A DNA stretch of 64,000 nucleotides from Roseburia zhanii (GTDB taxonomy: Bacteria; Bacillota; Clostridia; Lachnospirales; Lachnospiraceae): positions 46,414 to 110,413 of the forward strand of contig NZ_JACOPH010000009.1 in assembly GCF_014287635.1 (NCBI RefSeq), written 5' to 3'. The translations under genes and the position numbers were made by a program. Positions 28,166 to 36,500 of the stretch are shown here, piece after piece. Each line of letters begins with the position of its first letter. Within the stretch, counting starts at the first letter, position 1. The notes beneath the pieces were generated by a model, which was not told the origin of the DNA, searched no databases, and saw only the letters and a program-made list of their open reading frames with translations.

Positions 28166-31123
28166 ATGAGATACACAAAAAGGATAGCAGCAGCCTTAGT
28201 GTTTGCAATGGTTGTAACGACACTGCCGGGAGAAATTCCATTAGCAGCAGAAAGCAGGGCAAAAGGTAATGACATCGTAACCGAAGACCTTATGAAAGGT
28301 GAGAAACTTAGTACAGAAGTGACAGAAGACACCGAAATAACCGAAGGTACCGAAGATTCAGGAAATGCAGGAGGAACAGGCGGTACCGAAAACTCAGGAA
28401 GCACCGGAGGAACAGGCGGTACAGAAAACTCAGGAAGCACCGGAGGAACAGGCGGTACAGAAAACTCAGGAAGCACCGGAGGAACAGGCGATACCGAAAA
28501 CTCAGGAAGCACCGGAGGAACAGGCGATACCGAAAACTCAGGAAGCACCGGAGGAACAGGCGATACCGAAAACTCGGGAAGCACCGGAGGAACAGGCACT
28601 ACAGAAGAAAGTGCAGCGTCCGTATCGAATTTGAAAGTAGAATATCAGGAAAGCAAAGGCATCATCACATTAACCTATGACAAGAAAGACTGTGCCTATG
28701 TCCGTATCTATGCAAATGGAAAAGTGGTCGAAGCGAAGTATACAGGAACCGTATATGATTTTGATGAAGTAGAAGAAGGAAAGGCATATACATTTACGGT
28801 AGAACCATACGATACAAAAGATCTTGCGGGAAAATCCTTAGATGTGGACGTTACTGCACCTTATAAAAAGGCATCTGTTGAAGATGTTGATGTAGATTAT
28901 AACCTTGAAAAACATGTTCTCGTCATTGACTGGGAAGGAAGTAATATCGCATCTGCCGATGTGTATCAGGATAATGTACTGATCGCTTCGAAAGTCAGGG
29001 ATATGCGTTACCTGACAGAAATGAACTTAGAAGCATTGAGCAAACATACATACAGAGTCGTTCCTTATAATAAGAATGATGAAGCAGGAACAGAGAAAAG
29101 TTATCTGTTAGAAGTAGATGATTATGTTGCAAGGTTAGACAGGTCCGATATCAATTATAATGAAACATTAAAACAGATTACGATGAACTGGGATGATACA
29201 TTTACCCAGTATGTAGACATTTATCTGAATGATGAAATATTAGTACAAAAGTATACACAAAAAAGTTATGTATACAACTGTAGTTTACAGCCGGGAGCAA
29301 CCTATACCGTATCTGTCGTTCCTTATAATTTCAGGAATCAAGAGGGAGAAATCACAGACTGCGATATTTCCAGCGGATATTTTGAAGTACCGGATGAACC
29401 GGATGTTCATGTGACAGGTGTTGCCTTAAAAGATGCATCTGGCAGTTATACCGGTTTTTCCAAGCCGGCAGTTACTGTCAAATGGGAGGCACAGGGACAG
29501 GCAGTCTATGAGATCTATCGTGCAGAGAAGAATAAAAAGAGTGCATATACATGGCTTGCAACAGTAAAACCGGACAAAGACGGTGTCTATACCTATACAG
29601 ATGAAAAAGTAGGTATCAGTACTTATCATTATAAGATCCGTAGAAAGATCGTCTGCGATGATTATATTTCACAGGAATTATATACTGCATTATCAGACGA
29701 GGGAGAAGCAAATGTTTCCATATCCAAACCAACGGTAAAAGCGAAGTTAGAGGAAGATGGAGCAATCCATCTGACTATGAGTGCAAAACGGGAATATATT
29801 TCCGGTTATGATATTTACCGTAAAGGAAAAAAAGGCGGTTACAAGAAGATCACATCTGTGACCGGAGATGAATATACAGATACAGAGATTGAATTTGGGC
29901 AGACCTATTATTACAAAGTAAAAGCTTTTTATTATGATGTGGCATCAGACAAAAAGACAGTCGGAAAATCTTCTACAGCCATCAAAGTGAAGAATACGAT
30001 CGGAGCGATCGATGCAGTGGCAGAAGCAGTATCTTCGGACACAGTCAGATTGACATGGACAGCCGCAGCGAATGCAGAAGGCTATGAGATTTATTTTAAA
30101 TCAAATACACAGGGTGATTCTTACGTACTATGGAAAACGACCGAAAGTCTGTCAGCTGCACGCAAATTAAAAAAGGGTGGAACCTATTCTTTTATGATCA
30201 AAGCATACCGCACGACAGACCAGGACAAGACCTATTTTTCAAGTGCAGAAGTAACTTACAAAATGGGATTTTCAGCACCGCAGGGGCTTCGGATCAAAAA
30301 AACAGCTTATCAGATGGATACGACAGCCAATGTTTTAGTAGAAAAAGATACTTTAAGCTGGAAACGTGTATACGGAGCAAGCGGTTATTATGTAGATGTA
30401 TACAATACAAAGACAAAGAAATATGACCGCATCGCAAAAGTAAAGAAAAGCAGTAATACTTCTTATACGGTTACCAACCAGATCCTGCCGACAGCAGTTA
30501 CAGTAAAATACCGTATCAGTGCTTATTCCGGTGACAGCGTGAAAAAAGGTGAAACGATCGACATCACACCACAGCTTGGAATGGCAGAGAAGGTAAAAGC
30601 AGTAAAGTCCGGCAGTAAAGTGAAGATAAGCTGGAAACGTGTTGCCGGAGCAGAAAGCTATTATGTCTACCGTTCTAATGGACGTACCATGTTATTAGTA
30701 GGTGAAACAACGGCAGCATCGATTACAGATAAGGGCTTAAGTATCGGAGCTTCTTACAAATATTATGTGCAGGCAGTCAATAAAACTTTAAAACTTACCG
30801 GAGCAAACAGCCTTCCGGCAGAGTATATGATTGCACAAAAAAAAGTGACAGGTCTAAAAGCAGTCAATAAAACAGCAGGAAGTGTGACGTTAAGCTGGAA
30901 AGCCGTAAAAAATATCCAGTCCTATGTGATCTATTATAAAACATCACCGGATGAGGAATACCGGAAACTGACAGAAGTATCTGCGAAAAAGACATCTTAT
31001 GTCCATACGAAACAGACCATAGGTACGACCTGCTATTATCAGATTGTGGCAGTCCATAAGAACAGCGGCGGTGTGCTTGTAGAATCAGCGCCGGTATCAG
31101 CAAAAGTTAATATAGAAAAATAG
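28166..31123 (+). CDS. large secreted protein with Gly/Thr-rich repeat linker and fibronectin type III-like modules
   Basis: A 985-residue protein. Signal peptide in residues 1-29 (TKRIAAALVFAMVVTTLPG, IPLAAES). An acidic stretch is followed by seven 12-residue repeats of the type GGTGGTENSGST (about 68-150). The remaining 830 residues are a string of beta-sandwich, fibronectin type III-like modules with recurrent WxxxxGAxxYxVY-type cores (LSWKRVYGASGYYVDVY, ISWKRVAGAESYYVYRS, LSWKAVKNIQSYVIYY). No sortase motif or leucine-rich tail, unlike the two upstream genes. Probably a released or wall-associated structural/adhesive protein. The start at 28166 has GGGAGG; a TATAAT at 28129-28134 is a candidate -10. 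Confidence 0.85.
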   Translation: MRYTKRIAAALVFAMVVTTLPGEIPLAAESRAKGNDIVTEDLMKGEKLSTEVTEDTEITEGTEDSGNAGGTGGTENSGSTGGTGGTENSGSTGGTGGTENSGSTGGTGDTENSGSTGGTGDTENSGSTGGTGDTENSGSTGGTGTTEESAASVSNLKVEYQESKGIITLTYDKKDCAYVRIYANGKVVEAKYTGTVYDFDEVEEGKAYTFTVEPYDTKDLAGKSLDVDVTAPYKKASVEDVDVDYNLEKHVLVIDWEGSNIASADVYQDNVLIASKVRDMRYLTEMNLEALSKHTYRVVPYNKNDEAGTEKSYLLEVDDYVARLDRSDINYNETLKQITMNWDDTFTQYVDIYLNDEILVQKYTQKSYVYNCSLQPGATYTVSVVPYNFRNQEGEITDCDISSGYFEVPDEPDVHVTGVALKDASGSYTGFSKPAVTVKWEAQGQAVYEIYRAEKNKKSAYTWLATVKPDKDGVYTYTDEKVGISTYHYKIRRKIVCDDYISQELYTALSDEGEANVSISKPTVKAKLEEDGAIHLTMSAKREYISGYDIYRKGKKGGYKKITSVTGDEYTDTEIEFGQTYYYKVKAFYYDVASDKKTVGKSSTAIKVKNTIGAIDAVAEAVSSDTVRLTWTAAANAEGYEIYFKSNTQGDSYVLWKTTESLSAARKLKKGGTYSFMIKAYRTTDQDKTYFSSAEVTYKMGFSAPQGLRIKKTAYQMDTTANVLVEKDTLSWKRVYGASGYYVDVYNTKTKKYDRIAKVKKSSNTSYTVTNQILPTAVTVKYRISAYSGDSVKKGETIDITPQLGMAEKVKAVKSGSKVKISWKRVAGAESYYVYRSNGRTMLLVGETTAASITDKGLSIGASYKYYVQAVNKTLKLTGANSLPAEYMIAQKKVTGLKAVNKTAGSVTLSWKAVKNIQSYVIYYKTSPDEEYRKLTEVSAKKTSYVHTKQTIGTTCYYQIVAVHKNSGGVLVESAPVSAKVNIEK
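28368..28600 (+). repeat. 36-bp tandem coding repeats
   Basis: About six and a half units of 36 bp encoding GTGGTENSGSTG or GTGDTENSGSTG. Three units of each variant occur in blocks, as expected for recent expansion by slippage; copy number is likely to vary between strains. Confidence 0.85.
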
Positions 31124-31142
31124 CAGTTTACAATAGGAGAAC

Positions 31143-32315
31143 ATGATGAGTAAGTCTTATATATCTAAGATCGTAAAAGAAATGCCGGATTCCGGCATCA
31201 AGGATTTTTTTGATGTTGCAAATACATTAGATGGAGCATTATCCCTTGGAGTCGGAGAACCGGATTTTATCACACCGGAGCATGTAAGAAATGCTGCGAT
31301 CGCATCGATTGAAAAAGGAGAAACCAAATATACGGATAACCGTGGAACAGTAGAATTAAGAGAAGCGGCAGCAGAATATCTCGAAAAATTTAATCTGCAT
31401 TATGACAGAGCAGATGAGATATTGATCACGATGGGAGCAAGTGAAGGAATTGATCTTGCACTTCGTACACTGGTAAATCCCGGAGATGAAGTATTAGTTG
31501 TAGAGCCATGCTATGTGTCCTATGAACCATGCGTGGATTTGTGTGGCGGAGTGGTTGTACGGCTTGAAACAACGGCTGCCAATCATTTCCGGCTGACAGC
31601 AGAGGAACTTTTAGCTAAAATAACAGATAAGACGAAAGTGCTGCTCATATCTTTTCCGAACAATCCGACCGGTGCGATCATGGAGAAAAAAGATCTAGAG
31701 GCAGTCGCTAAGATCGTCAAAGAGCACGATATTTTTGTGATCAGTGATGAGATTTATGCAGAACTGACTTATGGAAAGAAACACGTATCGATCGCATCTT
31801 TACCGGATATGTATGAGCGGACACTGGTATTAAACGGATTTTCCAAAGCATTTGCAATGACAGGCTGGAGGCTTGGGATTGCGGCAGGACCAAAAGATGT
31901 GATCTTTCATATGAATAAGATCCACCAGTTTACGACGATGTCTGCAGGAACGACCAGCCAGTATGCGGCGTTAGAAGCATTGACTGCACCGGTCAGGGAT
32001 GAGGAGATCGACCTGATGCGTAAGGAGTATGATACAAGACGTAAGATCATGGTGCAGGGATTTATCGATATGGGACTTGATGTTGTCGTACCGGAAGGTG
32101 CATTTTATGTCTTTCCTTCCATTCAAAAGACAGGCATGAACAGTCAGGAATTTTGCAAACGGCTGTTAGAAGAACAGAAAGTAGCTGTGATACCGGGAGA
32201 TGCATTTGGTGACTGTGGAGATGGATATATCCGCTGTTCCTATGCCTATTCACAGGAGATCATAAAAGCGTGCTTAGAGAAGATTGCTGTTTTTGTCAAA
32301 AGTGTCTTAAAATAA
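31143..32315 (+). CDS. PLP-dependent class I/II aminotransferase
   Basis: A 390-residue fold-type I aminotransferase. It has the LGVGEPDF opening, ASEGIDLAL, the FPNNPTGA motif, DEIYAELTYG and the PLP-lysine motif NGFSKAFAMTGWRLG, plus the substrate-carboxylate Arg in DGYIRCSYA. Similar to aspartate/PatA-like or N-acetyl-diaminopimelate aminotransferases; the exact donor and acceptor cannot be read from the sequence. Two in-frame ATGs (31143, 31146) follow AGGAG. mutY is 33 bases downstream on the same strand. Confidence 0.92.
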   Translation: MMSKSYISKIVKEMPDSGIKDFFDVANTLDGALSLGVGEPDFITPEHVRNAAIASIEKGETKYTDNRGTVELREAAAEYLEKFNLHYDRADEILITMGASEGIDLALRTLVNPGDEVLVVEPCYVSYEPCVDLCGGVVVRLETTAANHFRLTAEELLAKITDKTKVLLISFPNNPTGAIMEKKDLEAVAKIVKEHDIFVISDEIYAELTYGKKHVSIASLPDMYERTLVLNGFSKAFAMTGWRLGIAAGPKDVIFHMNKIHQFTTMSAGTTSQYAALEALTAPVRDEEIDLMRKEYDTRRKIMVQGFIDMGLDVVVPEGAFYVFPSIQKTGMNSQEFCKRLLEEQKVAVIPGDAFGDCGDGYIRCSYAYSQEIIKACLEKIAVFVKSVLK

Positions 32316-32348
32316 AAGGATTTATGCAATAGGAAGTAGTGTACTTTT

Positions 32349-33443
32349 ATGAGAATAGAAGAATATGATTTAGAGGCATTGATAGAACCGCTTTTAGACT
32401 GGTTTTCAGAACATGCGAGAGTTCTTCCATGGCGGGAAGATGCCACACCGTATCGTGTATGGGTGTCAGAGATCATGCTGCAGCAGACAAGGGTAGAAGC
32501 AGTCAAACCGTATTTTGAACGGTTTGTAGAAATCCTGCCGGATATACAGGCATTGGCAGAATGTGGTGAGGAACAGCTTTTAAAACTCTGGGAAGGACTT
32601 GGATATTATAACCGTGTGAGAAATATGCAGGTCGCAGCAAGGCAGATCATGGAAGAATATGGCGGTACGATGCCATCGTCCTATGATGCGTTATTGAAGT
32701 TAAAAGGAATCGGTCATTATACCGCAGGCGCTGTCGCATCCATAGCTTATGGCAAGGCAGTTCCGGCAGTTGATGGCAATGTACTGCGTGTGATTTCAAG
32801 GGCGGCAGCAGATGAGCGGGATATTATGAAGCAGTCTGTCCGCACCAATATGGAAGAACAGTTGCAAAAGATCATTCCGGATGGCAGGGCAGGTGCATTT
32901 AATCAGGCATTGATGGAATTAGGTGCGACAGTCTGTGTGCCAAATGGAGAGGCAAAGTGCAGCGAATGTCCATGGGAGCAGTTATGTCTTGCAAAACGGG
33001 AGGGAAAGATCACAGAACTTCCGAAGAAAAGTAAAGCTGCAAAACGCAGGATAGAAGAACGGACAGTTTTCCTGATACGGGACGGTGAGAAGGTATTGCT
33101 CCGTAAAAGGGGAAGTAAAGGGCTGTTAGCCGGTATGTATGAATTTCCGAATGAATTAGGCTATCTGACTGAAAAAGAAATCATATCCTATGTCAAAAAG
33201 ATGGATCTTACACCGCTTCGTGTGGAAAAATTGACAGAAGCGAAGCATATTTTTTCACATGTGGAATGGCGCATGAAAGGGTATCTGGTCAGGATAGAAG
33301 AACCGGCCGAAAAGAAAGAGGAACTGATCTTTGCCGAAACAGAGGATTTTAAAGAAAATTATCCGATGCCGTCTGCATTTGCAGCATATACGGAATATCT
33401 AAATATCCAGCTTTTAAAAGAGCGTTTGAAAAAGATGGAATAA
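32349..33443 (+). CDS. mutY: A/G-specific adenine glycosylase
   Basis: A 364-residue MutY, which removes adenine mispaired with 8-oxoguanine. The N-terminal catalytic domain has SEIMLQQTRVE, the helix-hairpin-helix LKGIGHYTAGAVASIAYG and the conserved VDGNVLRV with the catalytic Asp. The iron-sulfur ligands appear as C-x7-C-x2-C-x5-C (CVPNGEAKCSECPWEQLC). The C-terminal third is the NUDIX-like 8-oxoguanine reader (FLIRDGEKVLLRKR, LAGMYEFPNE). A terminator follows. Confidence 0.96.
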   Translation: MRIEEYDLEALIEPLLDWFSEHARVLPWREDATPYRVWVSEIMLQQTRVEAVKPYFERFVEILPDIQALAECGEEQLLKLWEGLGYYNRVRNMQVAARQIMEEYGGTMPSSYDALLKLKGIGHYTAGAVASIAYGKAVPAVDGNVLRVISRAAADERDIMKQSVRTNMEEQLQKIIPDGRAGAFNQALMELGATVCVPNGEAKCSECPWEQLCLAKREGKITELPKKSKAAKRRIEERTVFLIRDGEKVLLRKRGSKGLLAGMYEFPNELGYLTEKEIISYVKKMDLTPLRVEKLTEAKHIFSHVEWRMKGYLVRIEEPAEKKEELIFAETEDFKENYPMPSAFAAYTEYLNIQLLKERLKKME

Positions 33444-33463
33444 ATAAGACATAAAAAAGAGGG

Positions 33464-33488
33464 AGCCGGTGAAATATCACCGGCTTTT
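33464..33488 (+). terminator. terminator after mutY
   Basis: AGCCGGTGA and TCACCGGCT with a 4-base loop, then TTTTC. The rest of 33444-33792 holds a CCTTGC/GCAAGG hairpin near 33541 and the glf promoter. Confidence 0.85.
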
Positions 33489-33728
33489 CATATGAAAAAG
33501 ATTTATTAAAAGTGAAGCAACTCACTAATTACTGGGAGGAACCTTGCCTGGTGCAAGGTATGAAAAATATTGGGAAAAAATGATTAAATATCATTTGGAC
33601 TATCGTTTTTATTTGTGTTGTTATCCTTAACTTGATATTAAGTATACGCAGGATTTGTGACATTGATATTTACATAATATGAGGATACTATGATAAATTT
33701 GTAAACATTTTATGAACAAAGCGCACCG

Positions 33729-33757
33729 TTGCGCACATATAAAAAAACGTGTATAAT
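33729..33757 (+). promoter_or_regulatory. promoter of glf
   Basis: TTGCGC (33729-33734), a 17-base spacer and TATAAT (33752-33757). The -35 lies inside a small palindrome, GCGCA-CCGT-TGCGC, a possible operator. Confidence 0.6.
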
Positions 33758-33792
33758 AAAAAGATAACAGGGTATTTTGGAGGATTAGATTT

Positions 33793-34941
33793 ATGTATGA
33801 CAGCATTGTAATAGGTGCAGGTGCAGCAGGAAGTACTGTGGCACGCAAGCTTGCAGAGGAGGGGAAACGGAAAGTTCTTGTGATCGAAAAACGTTCCCAT
33901 ATAGGAGGGAACTGTTATGATAAGTTAGATAGGCATGGCATTATGATCCATGAGTATGGTCCGCATATTTTTCACACGAATGAGGAAGAAGTGTATACAT
34001 TTTTATCGAGATTTACAGACTGGCATCTGTTCGGACATGAAGTCGTTGCGAATGTACATGGAGAACTGATACCGGTTCCGTTTAACTTAAATACACTGCA
34101 CAAAGTTTATGGGAAAGAAAAAGCAGATGAATTAGAGGAGATACTGATCCGTGAATATGGAGAAGGCAGCCGTGTCCCGATCATGCAGTTAAGGGAGAAT
34201 CCGAATCCGGAGATCAAAGCGATAGCTGATTATGTCTATGAGAATATTTTTCTGCATTATACGATGAAACAGTGGGGACAGACACCGGAGGAGATCAGTC
34301 CTGAAGTGACTGCAAGAGTGCCGGTACTCATTTCCCACGATAACCGGTATTTTCAGGACAAGTATCAGGGAATGCCAAAAGATGGTTATACGGCAATGTT
34401 TGAGAAGATGTTAGACCACCCGGATATTACAGTTAAAATGGGAACAGACTGTAAGGATCATCTGACATTTTCAGAGGATAAAGTGTTATTCGAAGGAGAA
34501 GAATTTACCGGGGAGGTCATCTATACCGGTGCAATCGATGAACTGTTTTCCTATGAATACGGACATCTTCCGTATCGTTCACTCAATTTTAAGTTTGAAC
34601 ATTATGATAAAGAAAGTTATCAGGGAAGAAGTGTAGTCAATTATACGGTAAGTGAAGATTTTACACGGATCACAGAGTTTAAATATCTGACAAGACAGGA
34701 GAAGACAGATGGGACAACCATTGTCAAGGAATATTCATTTGCCTATACGGGCGCAGAGGGCGAGATCCCGTATTATGCGGTCATCAATGATGAAAATAAC
34801 GCATTATACCAGAAATACGCCAAAAGAGTACAACCATTAGATAACGTATATCTGTTAGGCAGATTAGCAGAGTACAAATATTACAATATCGATGCGATCG
34901 TAAAGAAAGCATTACAGTTAGCAGATACGATAAGGAGATAA
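33793..34941 (+). CDS. glf: UDP-galactopyranose mutase
   Basis: A 382-residue FAD enzyme that interconverts UDP-galactopyranose and UDP-galactofuranose for surface glycans. The FAD motif VIGAGAAGSTVARKLAE is N-terminal, followed by SHIGGNCYD and HEYGPHIFHTN; the C-terminal YNIDAIVKKAL closes the Rossmann part. The conserved Arg/Tyr substrate residues appear in GRSVVNY and LGRLAEYKYYNID. A glycosyltransferase begins 3 bases after the stop. Confidence 0.96.
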   Translation: MYDSIVIGAGAAGSTVARKLAEEGKRKVLVIEKRSHIGGNCYDKLDRHGIMIHEYGPHIFHTNEEEVYTFLSRFTDWHLFGHEVVANVHGELIPVPFNLNTLHKVYGKEKADELEEILIREYGEGSRVPIMQLRENPNPEIKAIADYVYENIFLHYTMKQWGQTPEEISPEVTARVPVLISHDNRYFQDKYQGMPKDGYTAMFEKMLDHPDITVKMGTDCKDHLTFSEDKVLFEGEEFTGEVIYTGAIDELFSYEYGHLPYRSLNFKFEHYDKESYQGRSVVNYTVSEDFTRITEFKYLTRQEKTDGTTIVKEYSFAYTGAEGEIPYYAVINDENNALYQKYAKRVQPLDNVYLLGRLAEYKYYNIDAIVKKALQLADTIRR

Positions 34942-34944
34942 CAG

Positions 34945-35961
34945 ATGAAATTATTGTCAATAGCAATCCCATGCTATAATTCAGAAGATTATATGGAAAA
35001 CTGCATCAAGTCCCTTCTTCCCGGAGGAGAAGATGTAGAGATACTGATCGTCGATGACGGCTCAAAGGATATGACACCGGACATTGCCGATGCCTATGAG
35101 AAAAAATATCCGACGATCATCCGTGCGATCCATCAGGAAAACGGTGGACATGGAGCAGCCGTCAATGCAGGCATTAAAAATGCAACCGGATTGTTTTTTA
35201 AAGTAGTAGACAGCGATGACTGGGTGGATTTAGAGAGCTATCAGGCGATACTTGCAAAATTAAAAGAGTTAGCCGGAGGCAGCCAGACAATAGATATGAT
35301 GATCAGTAATTTTGTATACGAAAAAGAAGGTGCAAAGCATAAAAAAGTCATGCGTTATACATCTGTCCTTCCACAGAATGAGATATTCCACTGGGATGAT
35401 ACCAGGCATTTCAGAAAAGGACAGTATATATTGATGCATTCAGTGATTTACCGTACACAGCTTTTACGGGATTGTGGATTAGAACTGCCAAGACATACCT
35501 TTTATGTGGATAATATCTTTGTATATCAGCCACTTCCATATGTAAAAAATATGTATTATATGGATGTGGATTTTTATCGCTATTTTATCGGCAGGGATGA
35601 CCAGTCAGTCAATGAAAAAGTGATGATCTCACGTATCGACCAGCAGATCAAAGTGAATAAGATCATGGTAGATGCATATGATCTCTGGAAGGTACAAAAC
35701 CGCAAACTGCGGAAATATATGTTTAATTATTTAGAGATCATTACCGTTATTTCTACAGTGATGCTGATACGTTCCGGTACGGAAGAAAATTTAGAAAAGA
35801 AACGGGAACTTTGGAGATATATCAAGCAGCAGGATATTCGGTTATTCCATCATCTGCGTTCCGGCATCATGGGCAATACGATGAACCTTCCGGGAAAGAG
35901 TGGCAGAAAGATCTCCATTGCAGCTTATAAGATTTCCCAGAAAGTTGTAGGATTTAATTAG
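34945..35961 (+). CDS. family 2 glycosyltransferase
   Basis: A 338-residue GT-A enzyme: SIAIPCYNSEDYMENCI at the start, LIVDDGSKDMTPDIA, GGHGAAVNAGI and the metal-binding DSDDWVD. It has no transmembrane segment. Immediate coupling to glf suggests it transfers galactofuranose or acts in the same surface polysaccharide, but acceptor and donor are inference. Confidence 0.92.
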   Translation: MKLLSIAIPCYNSEDYMENCIKSLLPGGEDVEILIVDDGSKDMTPDIADAYEKKYPTIIRAIHQENGGHGAAVNAGIKNATGLFFKVVDSDDWVDLESYQAILAKLKELAGGSQTIDMMISNFVYEKEGAKHKKVMRYTSVLPQNEIFHWDDTRHFRKGQYILMHSVIYRTQLLRDCGLELPRHTFYVDNIFVYQPLPYVKNMYYMDVDFYRYFIGRDDQSVNEKVMISRIDQQIKVNKIMVDAYDLWKVQNRKLRKYMFNYLEIITVISTVMLIRSGTEENLEKKRELWRYIKQQDIRLFHHLRSGIMGNTMNLPGKSGRKISIAAYKISQKVVGFN

Positions 35962-35978
35962 TGGGGGTGATTATCCCC

Positions 35979-36008
35979 TTGACAAATCCACAATATCCGT
36001 CTTATACT
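35979..36008 (+). promoter_or_regulatory. promoter of ileS
   Basis: TTGACA (35979-35984), an 18-base spacer and TATACT (36003-36008). The transcript would carry a leader of nearly 490 bases including a MITE and the T-box. Confidence 0.75.
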
Positions 36009-36074
36009 TATTTAGATATTAGAAAATTATACAAAGACAATGCCGAAGACAGTAAGATGACAAATGAAAATGAC

Positions 36075-36208
36075 GTTACTGTTCAGACAGCACCTAAACG
36101 TTCTGCTGTTTAGGTGCGTATGAAAGTGATTCGGGTGGTGATTTTTGCTTCGCAAAGCGAATTTTCATGCAAAAATCACGGGTTACTGATCACGAAGTGA
36201 ACAGTAAC
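36075..36208. mobile_element. MITE, core type B, with perfect 8-bp target duplication
   Basis: Ends GTTACTGTTCA and TGAACAGTAAC are perfect 11-bp inverted repeats. The 8-base flanks AAAATGAC (36067-36074 and 36209-36216) are identical. Inside are the hairpins CACCTAAAC/GTTTAGGTG and GTGATTTTTGC/GCAAAAATCAC. It has no coding capacity. Inserted between the ileS promoter and its T-box. Confidence 0.88.
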
Positions 36209-36210
36209 AA

Positions 36211-36456
36211 AATGACAGCGAGCCGGAGATGGTGTAAGCCGGTATGAGTAAGTGTCATCTGAACATCACTTCTAAGTCGCAGTCCGAAATCCTTTAGAAC
36301 AGACAGGAGAGTAGATACTGACGCATATTCCCACGTTACGGGAATCGTATATACGGAAGATCTGTTATGAACAGTAACAAAGATCTCCAAGTATGCTGTA
36401 ACAGGTGGTACAACGATTTTGCCCTTCGTCCTATTACAGGTATGAAGGGCTTTTTT
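36211..36456 (+). promoter_or_regulatory. T-box riboswitch (isoleucine) controlling ileS
   Basis: Stem I begins at GACAGCGAGCCGG and carries the specifier loop GAAC-ATC-ACTTCTAAG, where ATC reads isoleucine. A later helix (AGATCT arms, 36358-36386) precedes the T-box bulge sequence ACAGGTGGTACAACG (36401-36415). The terminator has GCCCTTC (36421-36427) and GAAGGGC (36444-36450) followed by TTTTTT. Uncharged tRNA-Ile should stabilise the antiterminator and allow ileS transcription. Confidence 0.9.
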
Positions 36457-36500
36457 ATTTGGTAAAAATCATCAATTAGTAAATGAAACAGGAGGATACC

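Noticed and set aside
28147..28599. 150-codon antisense frame with repeated PVPPVLPEFS
   Set aside because: It is the complement of the 36-bp coding repeats of the secreted protein, open only because of the repeat composition.
28368..28600. Possible CRISPR array (36-bp periodicity)
   Set aside because: Units are contiguous, in frame and without unique spacers; they encode a protein linker.
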